This document shows positions 36,223 through 47,734 of a stretch of 64,000 bases of DNA, piece by piece (within the stretch, counting starts at the first letter, position 1; each line of letters starts with the position of its first letter). The position numbers and the translations under genes are program-made. The DNA is from Ligula intestinalis (Eukaryota; Platyhelminthes; Cestoda; Diphyllobothriidea; Diphyllobothriidae). Under the pieces are notes generated by a model. That model was not told where the DNA came from. It was given only the letters and a program-made list of their open reading frames with translations, and did no database searches. The stretch covers positions 74,613,373 to 74,677,372 of the forward strand of contig JAYGXS010000003.1 of the NCBI GenBank assembly GCA_036362985.1. The letters run 5' to 3'.

Positions 36223-37652
36223 AAATATTTACGGCTGAACCAAAGCATCAGGGTGTTCCAAAAAATGAATACCTCCCTAAACAGTGTTTGCTAGATTACC
36301 AAACTCTGATTAGACGTTGATTCGCTGCAAATGGAAACTCTGGCCAGAATTAATCCTTTTTTCACCAACAGCAACAGTTCCGCATACATTAAAACTGTGG
36401 CCACTATTTGAGAGTTCAGACCAGTACAAATGATGAGGTGACAAACAACGAACAAAACAAATAAAAGCAAGTATTTATCATAAACCTACTGAGTTGGCAT
36501 TGGTCTTTCTCGGGTCCCCAACAGTAGGCGTTGTGGTCGGTCTGCACGCAGGAGGGGTGGCAGGAGGTCTCGTCTGAAAAGGATTACTTGCAGTCAGAAA
36601 TTGAGAGTAAAGCTCCTGCGTAAATTTAGCCGTCATCTAATCAAAAATCGATCAAATGAATCAACAGATTGGGCCAATCTATAGGGCAGGCCATGTGCAT
36701 GCAGCAAAGCAGAAAAAGTAGAGTTGAGCAGGGGGAAAATAAGGCAATTCCACATTCATCTCAACTTTATCTCGGCAGCCGCTAACATGCACTCTGCTTT
36801 CACATTCACAAAACGCAGCCTGAGCCAGACTGGCTTTAGTCGCAAGGCTAAAGTTTCCGACCGCTGCAATTAGGCCAGCTGACAGAGCAAACAGGACATG
36901 AGCCAAGACACTTGACTCGCGGAACTTCCGGCTCAACGGCCAAATCAATCTGGATTCACATCTAGGCCTTTCCCGGCTTATGAATGGGAGAAGCAGCCGG
37001 ATAATGACGGCTACCGCATAACAAGACCATATTCAGGACTCGTTCGTGGACAAGCCACGATATCGCTTTCAATAGACACTTTTTTCAAAGAAAGACTTAG
37101 ATGCACTTAGTAAATGATAGCGCGGATCGACAAAATTTTTCATGTGCGCCCGTGACCAGTAGTCCTATGTGTTAGAGAGGATGAAAAAGAGGGAAGGAAG
37201 AAATTCAAAAACCAGGTATAATGCATTTTTCACTAGGTAGCGCCGATGAACAGCGTCTTGCGAGCAAAAAATTCTTCAAACAAAGCTTTAACAGTTATTT
37301 TTCCCTTTTCGAGTCACGCATCAGCTCTGTGGGGTGGTTCCAGTTGAAACATCATGAGAGGACGCAGACATTAGGCGTCATTTAAGTGCTCCCTTTCATC
37401 TTTCACACAGAATTATGTCGTTTTACGTGGAGTGCTTTTTTTAGAAAAAAGTAACGAAAAATTTTAGGCTGGAGTGTGAAAACATCCCGGTCAACTTGAC
37501 TGAGACAAAGCGATGCGCGACTGAAAATAGTTGCAAACATCTATAGGCAACTCACTTAAAAACTAGAAAGACCGCATTTAAGGGGAGGGAAAACATACGG
37601 GCAATAAGACAGCCGGCAGAAAGCATGGGTGTTCCGTGTCTGGAAGGGGATG
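36223..37652. other. No gene recognised
   Basis: Short frames only. A weak SINE-like fragment (GCCGGATAATGACGGCTACC) lies near 36990. Confidence 0.5.
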
Positions 37653-37660
37653 GCCTAGGC
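37653..37660 (+). repeat. Target-site duplication, left (GCCTAGGC)
   Basis: Identical to 41253-41260 immediately outside the other end. Eight bases is the hAT-superfamily length. The sequence has central TA, fitting the nnnTAnnn pattern reported for Buster-type hATs, and is itself palindromic. Confidence 0.9.
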
Positions 37661-37675
37661 CAGGGGTCGGCAACC
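37661..37675 (+). repeat. hAT terminal inverted repeat, left
   Basis: CAGGGGTCGGCAACC, an exact inverted match of the right end. Confidence 0.95.
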
Positions 37676-37694
37676 CATGGCTCGCGAGCCATGG
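37675..37694. repeat. 20-bp perfect palindrome next to the left hAT end
   Basis: CCATGG flanks a CTCGCGAG centre symmetrically (CCATGGCTCG and CGAGCCATGG). It could be a transposase-binding or cruciform-forming site. No counterpart exists at the right end. Confidence 0.8.
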
Positions 37695-38029
37695 CTCTTT
37701 TGATGATCGCGTATGGCTCTTTCAGAAACTTCAGATTTTATGATTTTGGTTTTAATTGGATCACTACAATCATCAGGCCAAATCCCAGGTTAGAAGTAAA
37801 AAGACACAATTCATCAGAAGGAGTGATTTATTATGTACAGAACTCCCGATTGCAGTCACAGGTGGCAGTGGCCACTGGCGAAGCCAGGGCAAGTGTTGAT
37901 TGCGCCCAGCTAGACTTGAGAGAACTTGAGACAGTGGTGACAGCTGATTCAGTAGGATTGTCGAGCAGGTTCAATTGTTCGTTTATTGGTGTCTTGCAAT
38001 TGCCCAAGGGGATGTCACCTACAGAGGCC

Positions 38030-38110
38030 GAGGGGTGGACTATTTAAACGGCCCTTAGGTATCTGGACGCTCGTGTATGCTCGGGTGTGTGTGCGTGACT
38101 GAATAAACTA
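38030..38110 (+). promoter_or_regulatory. TATA-like and polyadenylation-like signals inside the hAT 5' region
   Basis: CTATTTAAACG at 38039-38049 is followed about 60 bases later by GAATAAACTA (38100-38109). TATA box and AATAAA so close together resemble the core of an LTR. The alternative is the transposon's own promoter with a chance AATAAA. No LTR termini or internal target duplication were found. Confidence 0.3.
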
Positions 38111-38655
38111 CGGTCCACAGGGCGGCGGTCTCGGGGCCACGAGAAAACCAAAGGAAAGGGGACGCTCACGCAGCTGTTACCGGCGTCCCAGTCGCAGCTG
38201 CGAGGTCAAGCCTCGGGGACGGGGGTGTCAGTGCAAGAAAGCATTGGAACAGTTGGTTGTGGCAACACATGACTTCGGGACAGCGGGTCTTGGAGAACGA
38301 AGGGGGGGAGGGCACGCATTGTAGCCGTCCACCTCCAATGACGTGCCGTCACAAGCTCGCTAAATAACAGACGCTCTACTTAAGTACGACAGCCCGTAGA
38401 CTTGACCTCAGCTTGGGCAAGGTCACGCTGGCAGACAAGGCTACCTTACGCGCTTAGGCTAGCCGGCTTTGTTACATATAGTGCCTCGTGTTTATGTCCC
38501 CCAGACGGAGCAAACAGTCCATTCGCAAACACCTGCTTTGTGGAAGAATACATCTGTCTTAAAATCTGACTGCTTTCTTTCATCAGACGGATCGCACATC
38601 TTTATACGCTACATTCTCCCTCATTTGCCCAAATTTAACCTCTGCAACAAAGAGT

Positions 38656-40581
38656 ATGGCGAAACGAAAAGCAGATGAGGAGTGTAGCACATTTCAGTAT
38701 AAATGGGTCGAAGAATTCGCCTTTGTGCACAGAGCAGATTATGCGGTGTGTCTAATTTGCGAATGCAAGATTACATCGACGAAACGGTCGAATATAAAGC
38801 GCCACTTCAACACACGCCATGATACTTTTGCATCAACATACCCTGCGTGAGATACCCGAAAGGAAGCATGCCAAGAGCTAATGAGCAGGATGCAAAACAG
38901 CCAGAAGCAACTCCACGTATGGACCCAGCAAGATGACTATAACTCCGCGAGCTTTGCTGGATCTTTAGCAATAGTTAGGAACGAAAAAACCATTCACAGA
39001 TGGCGAGTTTGCTAAAACGTTCATGCTGGATGTAGCCGATAAACTTTTTGATGATCTTCCGAACTAAGACAAGATAATTAAACGGATACAAGACATGCCT
39101 ATGTATGCAAAAACTGTTCATGAGCGTACCATCATGATGGCAACCCACATGGAGGAAACGCAAGTGAAATACATAATTGCAGGGCCGTTCTTTTCCCTGG
39201 CTTTGGATGAGTCAACAGACGTGAGCCATTTGACCCAGTTCAGTGTGCTTGCAAGATATGCTACTGGTGATACACTGCACGAAGAAAGTCTTGGAGTTCT
39301 GCCAATAAAAGCATCTACAAGAGGTGAGGATTTATTCAAGCCTTTCATGGATTTTCCTCAAGAAAAAAATACCTATGGATAAACTTATCTCAGTGTGTAC
39401 TGATGGTGTTCCATGTATGGTGAGGAAAACCAAAGGATTTGTGGCGCTTCTCTGTGAATATGGAAAAAGCCCCATCCTACGTTTCCATTGCTTTCTACAT
39501 CAGGAAGCTCTATGTGCTCAGATATGCGAGGGGCAGCTTGGCGAAGTGATGTCGCTGGTCATCCGTGTGATTAACTTTATTGTTGCTTGAGCCTCAAATG
39601 ATCGACAGTTTAAAACCCTGCTGGATGAAGTTGGAAATAACTATCATGGTCCGAATTTGCACAGCAAAGTACGTTGGTTGTCAAAAGGGAAGTTGCTTAG
39701 CCATTTTGCTGCTTGCATGAACGAAATCCGGATGTTCCTTGAAACGAAGGGCAATGAGCATCCTGTGCTAGCCAAAACTGAGTGGCTCCTCATGTTTTAC
39801 TATCTCGTGGATATGACCGAACATCTGAACCAAATTCACGCTAAATTGCATGGCAATGAAAATCCAGTGTTATCCCTTCAACAATCTGTGTTTGCTTTTA
39901 AAAATAAGCTTGAAATCTTTATCATGGATCTTGAAACAAATCGATTACTACATTTTGAAAATTTAAGACAATATAACGATGCATGCACAGTAAGTGTGTC
40001 CACTCAAAACGTTGATGTCCACCAGCTAGTTGGCGTCACATCCAGTCTCCTACAGTCGTTCAAAGCACGCTTTGAAGAATTTCGAGAGCACACTCGTCTT
40101 TTTAAGTTCATCACCCATCCAACCGAGTGTTCACGGAACACAGCCAACCTACGTTATATTCCTGGTCTCTCCGTTAGAGATTGCGAAGAAGAATTGGCTG
40201 ACCTTAAGGCCTCAGACATGGGATTGAATAAGTTCAAGTCACTCAATGAAGATTTGCAAAGTATCGCACGACATAAAGCGGAGTTGACAAGCAAGCACAT
40301 GTGGACAGAAATAAAAAAAACTTCAACCCGAAGACCAGCTGATACTCAAAACTTGGAACACGCTTCCAGTCACGTACCACATATTGCAGCGTGTGAGTAT
40401 TGCTGTATTGACCCTCTATGCATGAGAGCAGTCAGTCTCACATCTTAGATACATCAAGTCCACAATAAGATCACGTCTAACGGATGAAAGCCTCAACGCT
40501 TGCATGAAGCTTAACCTCACCAACTACCGAGCAGACTAAAAAACTCTCAGCGAATCCATGCAACGCTAGAAATCACATTAA
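38656..40581 (+). pseudogene. hAT transposase (BED-finger, GTF2IRD2/ZBED-like), multiply disabled
   Basis: The start is the ATG of M-A-K-R-K. An N-terminal BED-type zinc finger follows (C-L-I-C, then H-F-N-T-R-H). The catalytic-core segments are F-S-L-A-L-D-E-S-T-D, giving the first Asp, and C-T-D-G-V-P-C-M-V, giving the second. Near the end come L-K-T-W-N-T-L-P and S-R-L-T-D-E-S-L-N-A-C, the C-terminal hAT dimerisation region. Damage includes a TGA at 38848-38850, a frameshift at an A-run near 38985, a TAA at 39065-39067, a frameshift near 39354, a TGA at 39588-39590, a frameshift at the A-run near 40313, then a stop and a small deletion near 40420, and further stops close to the end. It cannot make a functional enzyme. 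Sister proteins are the domesticated and wild hAT transposases related to vertebrate GTF2IRD2. Confidence 0.9.
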
Positions 40582-41237
40582 CAATCTGTATACTTAATAA
40601 AAGCAATATTGTGGTTCTGTGGGGTTCCTATTCCGTTTTTGATTGGCTGGCGTCAAGAGTCATAGGTTTGTTCGCCGATAGCATAGTTCGCATGCCTGTC
40701 CGCCTCTCTTGGGAATCGCTTTTGCGAGCTGTCTATCCTACGCTCCGTGTCAGCTGTTTTACCATAGGAGGGGCGAGGGTTAGCGAATTCAGGTCAAGTG
40801 CTTTACGGTCAGCGCGTTTACGGCAGCGACCGAGAGTGGTTTCAGCCCCAAGGTTGTTTGCACGTCGGGGAAGGGGGGTGGGGGTGTAAACAGGCAGCTA
40901 GGGCTTGAATGCGAGTGTGTCAGTGTAATTGTGCCCACGTGGATTATGCACTGAAACGCCTAAAAGGTGGGGCGAGCAGACTCATTACTGTTGACTCACT
41001 TCTTGGCAGAAGGCAGCTGTTGTACCTCCTGCTTCCCTTGAGGGGGGGTTGGGCAAGGGGGCCTTGAGGCAAAGCCGGGCTTTTTCGCTAGTGAGTATTA
41101 TAATAATATTATTTAAAAGAATAAATCGGGGGGCTTATTTTACTAGCATTTAATACATTTCATTTTAAAATATACTATATGGCTCTTTCTGATATATATC
41201 TCCAAATGTTTGCTTTTTTGGCTCTCTGAGTTAAAAA

Positions 41238-41252
41238 GGTTGCCGACCCCTG
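41238..41252 (-). repeat. hAT terminal inverted repeat, right
   Basis: GGTTGCCGACCCCTG, the exact complement of the left end. Confidence 0.95.
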
Positions 41253-41260
41253 GCCTAGGC
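41253..41260 (+). repeat. Target-site duplication, right (GCCTAGGC)
   Basis: Exact copy of 37653-37660. Confidence 0.9.
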
Positions 41261-44260
41261 CATTGAGGCGGCGTATTGAGGAAGCTAAAATGGTCGCCAT
41301 CTCTGGCAATTCCTCTTTGAATACCGTTAAAGTGGACTGGCTGAAAAACGGCTGCATCCTACAATTCCTACTGGTGGAATGCCGGACAGCAGTCTTTACA
41401 AAGCACTGCTCCCATAATACAGGTCGAACATGGGGGGAGGGCGAGCGTAATGGCACACGTAGACGCAGGCTCATGCCGCGCCAGCGACATGCACCCGATA
41501 CCGCCTTAGGTCTCCTTGACTCTGTTTCGATACCAGGCACAGGCAGGTGAGCGAAGAGAGAGTGTGTATTCTATGCAATGCAAGTCCACTATCACTTAAA
41601 ACTAATGCACCCGCAAGTCACCGTGCCTGCATCACCACGCTGTGGAGCGCACGGTTGACCTGGTCGGGTACAATGGTCCAATTGTCGTGATTCTGTAGCG
41701 TGAAAAGGTCGAGCAGCGGTCTTTAAAAGGCACTACTCAAGACGAAAATGCCTCCAAATCACCTTGTTGCAAACTAGGCGTGAATTTATCAGCATAATCT
41801 CAAGAAGACTTTGTTCGCGTCACAGTAAAATCGCTAACGATAAGGTTGGGCCACAAAATTCATTTAGGTCAGCCAACTGCCATGGTAAGCAAAGTAAATG
41901 CAAGGGCTTTACAAACTAAAAGGGTCCTAACGCTGGAATTGGAGGTGGGCGTTATCGGAAAGACAGCTTGTAGTTTGGTTGAGGGTTACTGGTTAATGCC
42001 AACAATTAGGTTGGTGCGTTAGAAATAGCCATTTGTTAACTTTTGGCATTCATCGCTTTTGGCTGGAGACATTTATTCTACCTTAAATGACAATTCGGGA
42101 TGCATTATGCCTCCTTTCTTCAATTTACACATATTGTGGCGGAGGTAAACCATGTGGGCTATGTGTGTAGGTGTATGTGCGTGTACGCGTTTCCGGTTAC
42201 AAAACGAGCATGTGGCAGGATATAGTTTGGGCATATTTTCTTCCAATTTATGAGAGCAGTAAAATTGAATGAGTGAAATGCATGCTTTGAAGTAGCCATT
42301 TTTTGCAAGTGGTCAAAAAGAAGGTCGTTAAAAAGCCGGCATTCTATCGTGAATGATATGACTTGAGAGAAGGCTGCACGATAATTAGTATTGCAACCCT
42401 AATTAATGCCGGTTTGCGAGTGAGTATCAATCTTTCGCCTTTTAGTTGCGGAGACGCATTTGTCCAAGAAGAACGCAATCCACAGCGATTGCGAAAGGCC
42501 CCATACTTAATCCTGGTAGAGTAATTCCTAATTCAGAGCATCTCTCATGCTAGTTTTCGCCGGAATTCCTCCACTTTCTGTGTAATATTGGCTCTTCTCA
42601 CGTTATATAGAATCAAAAGGGACTCTTGTGACCATTGGGGTTATATCTCCCAGCCAGGGAAAACGAGCTGTAGGGTTGACTTGAAAGGAAGGTTGAGAAA
42701 ATAAGGTACGATGATGGGGTCAGTGTTAAGACATCTAGGCAAAAGAACAGTACCAGAGACAATCGCCCTAGTGTTGAAAACATGTAAATTCGTCTAGTCT
42801 AGAGCCGGTCTCAAAATACCGAACGAGCTGCAACTGACGAATAATCGGAAATATATTGCCGACCCCCCGAGTGCAGGTTAAGTTTGCCATTGTACGTAAT
42901 TCAGCGAAATCTGACATGCAAGTGCCTGTTTGCTAATTTCTGTTCGTAACTTGATAAGTCCGGGGTCAGAAGTACTAGCTAAGAAATACACTTTATATGC
43001 TACCTCATAAAGTGTCAATCAAGATGCTAAAGCCTGCTTTCAAGTAGAAAGTATTACTGAAGTAAAGTTATAATGCTAATTCCCTTTGCGATCGGGTCAT
43101 GTTGCCGGCTACTGAAGGGGCTGCTTACCGGCTCGCTAAAGAAATGATTGTTTGAGTAGTATGTGTTCTTATCACTGCTTTTATAAATTGTCCTTATAGG
43201 CTCGAAAATATTTCATGGAATCTATGCACAAAAATAGGTTTTCCCGCACTAATTTGCTGGTAAATTACTTCTTCTTCAAGCTTAACATAAGGGAAGGAAT
43301 ACATTTTGCTTTTTAAAAAGTTTCTAATTATGAGATGCGTTTACAACGTGAAGTGAAGCGTTGTAATTAATATCAATTGATGGAACGTATAAATTAATTA
43401 ATGTGTTTATTAATATTAAGTCCCTATCTAAGCAATCCTTGCTCATCGAAAACATATTTAAAAATTTCGGGTAATTTTCCAGGATATAGCAAATCTCCTG
43501 TAGCTGGTGTTTGCCAGTAAATTTGCCGTCATGATTTATGGGGCTTCCTGTGCGGAGCCAGTTCTGTAACCCTGCTCGGCGCAATTTTTTTAACTGTTGT
43601 CTCCTTTAAACCAGGACCAAGGGAAAGCCATGATGCCAGCTCCTCCAGCCTTACAATCACCGCAAGGCATCACGTGTCTTCTCTGCAGATCCGAGTGACG
43701 CAGGAGAAGACGGTCGTGTGCACATCTGGACTTTATCATGCCAGGCAGTCGCCAAATACCTGCGTACAGGCTAGAGGTGCCTAAAGTACTTTAGTCGAAT
43801 TCGAACTGAGGCTAAGCGCGAACTGTGGACACAAGTGGCTTTGCCCCAGGTGGGCACTAGGGAGTGGGGGTGTGCATGTGTGCGTATGTGTGCTAATCCT
43901 AAAACAGCTTCGCGTTCTGGATGCTGACTGGTGTGTGTGCGTATCAGGCTTCAGTCGTACATCTGGTGTATATTCAGCCCTCGGCAGGGGGGGCTGATAA
44001 CGCAGTCGCAGCATGCCGTCAATCGGCCGACAAGAAGGTTTTGCAAAGAAAGATGTTTTTTCCTACCGACGGTCCGCTCATTGCCAAAAAGAAGGGCAGG
44101 ATTAACTGAGAGGGGGAAGAACTATGCAGGACCTTGCAAAGCCACCCTAACGCGTTTTGCCAACAAAGGGAGCTTCGCTTCGGATCCTTCCCCCTCAGGG
44201 CGTACTGTGGACGCAGTTGTGCTCCGATATTCCCTGTGTGCTCCTGGCTATCTGGACATT
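41261..44260. other. No gene recognised
   Basis: The part at 41450-41640 belongs to the dispersed repeat also seen at 28870. Otherwise there are short frames, and a TG-rich run at 43868-43895. Confidence 0.5.
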
Positions 44261-44400
44261 GCCCACAAAGAAAGGAGAGACTGGACTGGCCATTTCTGGC
44301 TTATTAGCCATCGTCAGCCAGTCATACGCAACCCCAGGTTGTACACCAGCCGAAGCTGGAACTCGCGACCAGTGAACTGGTCCTAGGCTACGCGGCCCTG
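44261..44400 (-). mobile_element. tRNA-related SINE-like repeat, well-preserved copy
   Basis: Best-preserved body in the window: GGCCATTTCTGGCTTATTAG, then CCATCGTCAGCCAGTCATAC. It is followed by a reversed B-box region CCGAAGCTGGAACTCGCGAC. On the minus strand this reads head, B box, body, tail, as in 11229-11393. Confidence 0.75.
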
Positions 44401-44945
44401 TCACGCTCTTTCTCGTATCGACCTGAAAACCGACTGCTGACGACGTGGCTGGTTCCTCTGCTCTTGACACAGCAAGGGTGCATCATGGTCGCATCTCTGG
44501 TTCTTGGGGACGTTCTCATGACTCTGAGGTCTCCTACTCGTATGGCCTTTCGGCTGTAGATATTACTCGTCATGGACCCCAGGGCTGCCGTCAACATTCA
44601 TAGAAGCATCCTGGCCCTATCATTCGCATACTTTTCCCCCACGAGCGACAGTTTTTCTCCTAAAAACCACAAATGACATTTCCATTTTGAATTATGAGCA
44701 TCCTCAGGAGTTTTTTCACTGTCTGCTTTTCTTGATCAGTTACACTGCTGGCTCGTGTTAACTGGCATCACCGCATGTGAGTGTATTACTTGAAACAAGC
44801 GAGTAGTCGCCTACAATTGTGTCAACGACTTCTTTGAAATGTTCGGCTGTGCCGATGCATTTCTTAAATACAATGTACCAAGAGGGATATCAAAAGCGTT
44901 TGCCTATATTTGAATAAACTTGACTTAAATTGACTTAGAAGTCTA
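44401..44945 (+). repeat. Possible retrotransposon 3' tail ending in TTGACT repeats
   Basis: The stretch ends GAATAAACTTGACTTAAATT then GACTTAG, meaning a polyadenylation-like AATAAA followed by TTGACTT units. Many non-LTR elements end this way. Upstream frames contain many stops and no motif I can name. Confidence 0.3.
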
Positions 44946-45128
44946 CTTTTCTAGCCCTATGAGCCATGCGCTTGGTTCCTTGCCGGTTTAGGTCGGGAAA
45001 TATTAGCATTCGTTGATAAATGCCCATCGGTTGCTTATGGAAATCGCTTGTCCCGTTCAGCCCTGGAGCTCACTCCAGAACCCTGCAAGCGGCCGCACCG
45101 GGGGCTAGTATTTTCGGCAGAATATCAT

Positions 45129-45222
45129 TGCCGGCAAAGATGGGTCAGGCTGGAAGGGCCATTTCTGGCTAGCTAGCCGTCATCAGCCAGTCACGCCCAA
45201 GCCTAGGTAGTGCACCACCCGA
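45129..45222 (-). mobile_element. tRNA-related SINE-like repeat, tail half
   Basis: GGCCATTTCTGGCTAGCTAG, then CCGTCATCAGCCAGTCACGC, then a short match to the middle. The tRNA-like head is missing. Confidence 0.7.
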
Positions 45223-46034
45223 GACTCTTTTAGTCCATTCTAGCACTTAATGTTATCTATGTGCAGCAATCAGCGTTTTCGCCCTCAGCAACTGTTAAGT
45301 ATTCGGCGCTCGATAATCAAACACTCCTTAATTCAATCACTGAATGAATTTCTGAATGAAATTTGCCGGTTATGCCGTTCCCAACTAAAAATCTGATGCT
45401 ACTGGTATGGACGTGATTACACCAGCAATCGTGATAGAAATCCTACTTATCTTGTGGTGCTGTCAGTTGGCAACCACTGCAGATGGAAATTTAAAACTGC
45501 AATGTCAAAGAGCATGCACTGACTAGGCTAGAATCACCTTCGGTCCCTTTTTCCTACTTTGTCGAATTTCGGGCTCCCCCAGTGACCTGGGCTGGATATG
45601 CGGTGGGAGAAGACGGGGGCAAAACTGGCTCTCAATACGCGTTTATTAGGCTGTGCCGTGTCCTCATGAAACCATAACTATTGTCGCACGTACATGTGGC
45701 GGCATGCCTTCATGCCGCAACGGTCACTACTGGCATCGCAGAGGGAAGAGTACGGTCGGTGCTGCGCAAGTCTGTCTCATTAGAAGCTGATTGAAGAGCA
45801 AGTCGTAGCTGCGCCCACTCCATCGTAGAAGTCGTCGACTGGGACGATCCAAATGTCTGTTGAATGATCTCGGTCACGGACGTGTTCTGTTAGACGTCCT
45901 AGCAAAGCAGGTCTTATAACTTAGAAAATCCAATTTATTCTGTCACAAGCTAGAGAGAAGGTGGAGGATTCCCTTCGAGTCTGGCAATCGAAGGGACGTC
46001 CATCGTGCGTACTTGCAGACGCGAAGAATTTTAC
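45223..46034. other. No gene recognised; repeat fragment at 45730-45800
   Basis: 45730-45800 (GGGAAGAGTACGGTCGGTGC then TGCGCAAGTCTGTCTC) belongs to the 28870/41450/49365 family. Confidence 0.45.
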
Positions 46035-46253
46035 CCTATGGCGTGCAAGGGCTTTTACAGCTAGAATCCCGTATAGCTGTGACCCAGTAATGATGCCAAC
46101 CGAAGTTGTACCACCACGTGGCGAACCTTGCCTATCACCAGCGAGGATTTCATCAAAGGCCACTTTCTCGTGAAGTGAAATTCTGTTCAAAAACTGGGCA
46201 GATAGGGTGACTTGTTTGGCGTCCGGATCCACTCGAACCACCAGGACAGCAGA
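46035..46253 (-). other. Possible exon or exon fragment of an S1-domain (RRP5/PDCD11-like) protein
   Basis: On the minus strand a 73-codon stretch is bounded by an AG-like acceptor (AAATAG before 46253) and a GTAAAA donor-like site after 46035. It begins L-V-V-R-V-D-P-D-A-K-Q-V-T-L-S. That resembles the last strand of an S1 RNA-binding repeat ('V-x-x-V-D-P-x-x-K-x-V-x-L-S'), and V-G-I-I-T-G-S-Q-L-Y-G-I might be the start of the next repeat. In RRP5-type pre-rRNA processing factors such repeats are tandem. The acceptor lacks a pyrimidine tract, and no further exons were found, so this may be a pseudoexon or a chance likeness. Confidence 0.25.
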
Positions 46254-46724
46254 CTATTTGTGCTACGCCATCCGTTGGAACTGACGCCTTCGGCCTCCAT
46301 CCGATACCGTTGCGTAACCCCCTTCTTCTAACTAAACCACAACGAGTCTCTGAAAAGAAGCCTGGGCTAATTCTGAGGCTGTTGTAATGGTTTCGGTGGT
46401 GCTTTGTTACACGAACTCCGCCGGACTCATCAGAGGACAAATTGTTATAAGCTGGGCAGCGAACGAGCTCCTCTGTCGGGCTGTTATCTTCCGAAAATGA
46501 ACTCGAGTTTGGCAGTTGTCAGAGTGAATTGAGCTTCTTTTCACCCAAAAGCAGGTAAGCTTGCTTGCCTTGCCAGGATGATCATACTGCGCTGCATTCA
46601 GTATTTTCGAAATTAGAAATGTTTCCGATGAATGAGGAGAGAATCTTTTACAAACGAAACTACCCATTTATGAGAAGGGAAGTACCAGAGTTAACCTGGT
46701 AAACCACAGTGCATAGAAAAAGGC

Positions 46725-46815
46725 AGGGTTAAATTTAGGGTTATGTTTAAGGTAAGGGGGAAGTTAGAGTTAAGATTATGCCTAAGGTTTAGTTTTATCT
46801 TAGGTTTAGGGCATA
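46725..46815 (+). repeat. Degenerate telomere-like (TTAGGG-type) tract
   Basis: Runs of GGGTTA, TTTAGGGTTA, TTTAAGG and GGTTTAG variants, opposite in strand sense to 8467-8760. Confidence 0.5.
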
Positions 46816-47464
46816 CGGGGCTATTATCCCTTCCTGAAATTATGCCCAGGTCAGGCCATCACTACGCCTGGGTCCTGCTCAGGAAGCCATAGAAGCAATC
46901 GTTTTACCGAAAGACAGAATCTAACCATTTAAGGCGAATTAACACTCAACCAAAGGCCTATCTGGCACTGAGGCGTACTTCCGGAAATACAAGCATTAAC
47001 GGATCATTTCCGAAAGTCCTGCTACCGGACTTAAAACGTAAGTTGGAAGTGTACAAGCGGCAAAATCCACTGCAAAATTACCAGAGTGCCATAAAGCTAT
47101 GTAGAGGAGTACTAAAAGTAACTGGAGCTTGCTCTCCGCCCTTTGATTTCCAGATGGAACGAATGAAAACAAGTAATCGAGTGAAAGCATATATTCTTCG
47201 CCCGACAGGCGACATCGCACTCGCAATTCGAACACTTGCTGCTTAATTGTGTGAATCAGAACAGTCGACGCGTATTCCTATCACACTAAGTTATAAGGAA
47301 GGATCACGATTAAACTTCAAAAATATGCCTCCAGTCAGTCAAGAAGACACCTAATTGAGCACGTGATGGTAAAATAGGGTGCGGATGAGTTGCACAGGAC
47401 ATCGGCCTGGGTACCACCCAAAATACCTGCGGTTTCGCGCTAACTTCTGGTAAAATTTGGCTTA

Positions 47465-47650
47465 CAATTAAGCTGGGGGTGGGTTGGAGTCAAGGTTAAG
47501 GGTTTGGTTCAAGGTTAGGGTTAGCGTCAGGATTGGGTCATGGATTGAGGTTTAGGCTTGTGTTAACTGTAAAATTGAGCTCTCGGGTGCGGCTAGGGTT
47601 ATGATTAAGGTTACAACTTAGTTTTCTTGTTAAGGTTAGCGTTAGAACGT
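47465..47650 (+). repeat. Degenerate telomere-like (TTAGGG-type) tract
   Basis: Contains AAGGTTAAGGGTTTGG, AAGGTTAGGGTTAGCG and GGCTAGGGTTATGATTAAGG among more diverged copies. Confidence 0.55.
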
Positions 47651-47734
47651 GAGAATATATGCACTTCCGGAAAGTTACCACGAGGCGGACTATTTTAAGT
47701 GGGCGGGGCGTTCTTATGTCCGTGGCCCGGTAGG

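Larger units (their letters stand above)
37661..41252 (+). mobile_element. hAT-superfamily DNA transposon (Buster/Charlie type), full length, inactivated
   Basis: The element is 3592 bp, bounded by perfect 15-bp terminal inverted repeats (CAGGGGTCGGCAACC at 37661-37675, its complement at 41238-41252) and an 8-bp duplication. The interior holds a BED-finger transposase gene broken by several stops and frameshifts. Both subterminal regions carry TATGGCTCTTTC-like motifs, and the left end has a 20-bp perfect palindrome at 37675-37694. The host DNA outside rejoins as the palindrome GGCCTAGGCC. The extent is seen directly; the superfamily follows from the end sequence, duplication length and transposase. 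Confidence 0.93.

Noticed and set aside
44401..44640. Reverse-transcriptase coding near 44.5 kb
   Set aside because: Frames are full of stops and no RT motif could be found; only the tail-like end at 44900-44945 is suggestive.
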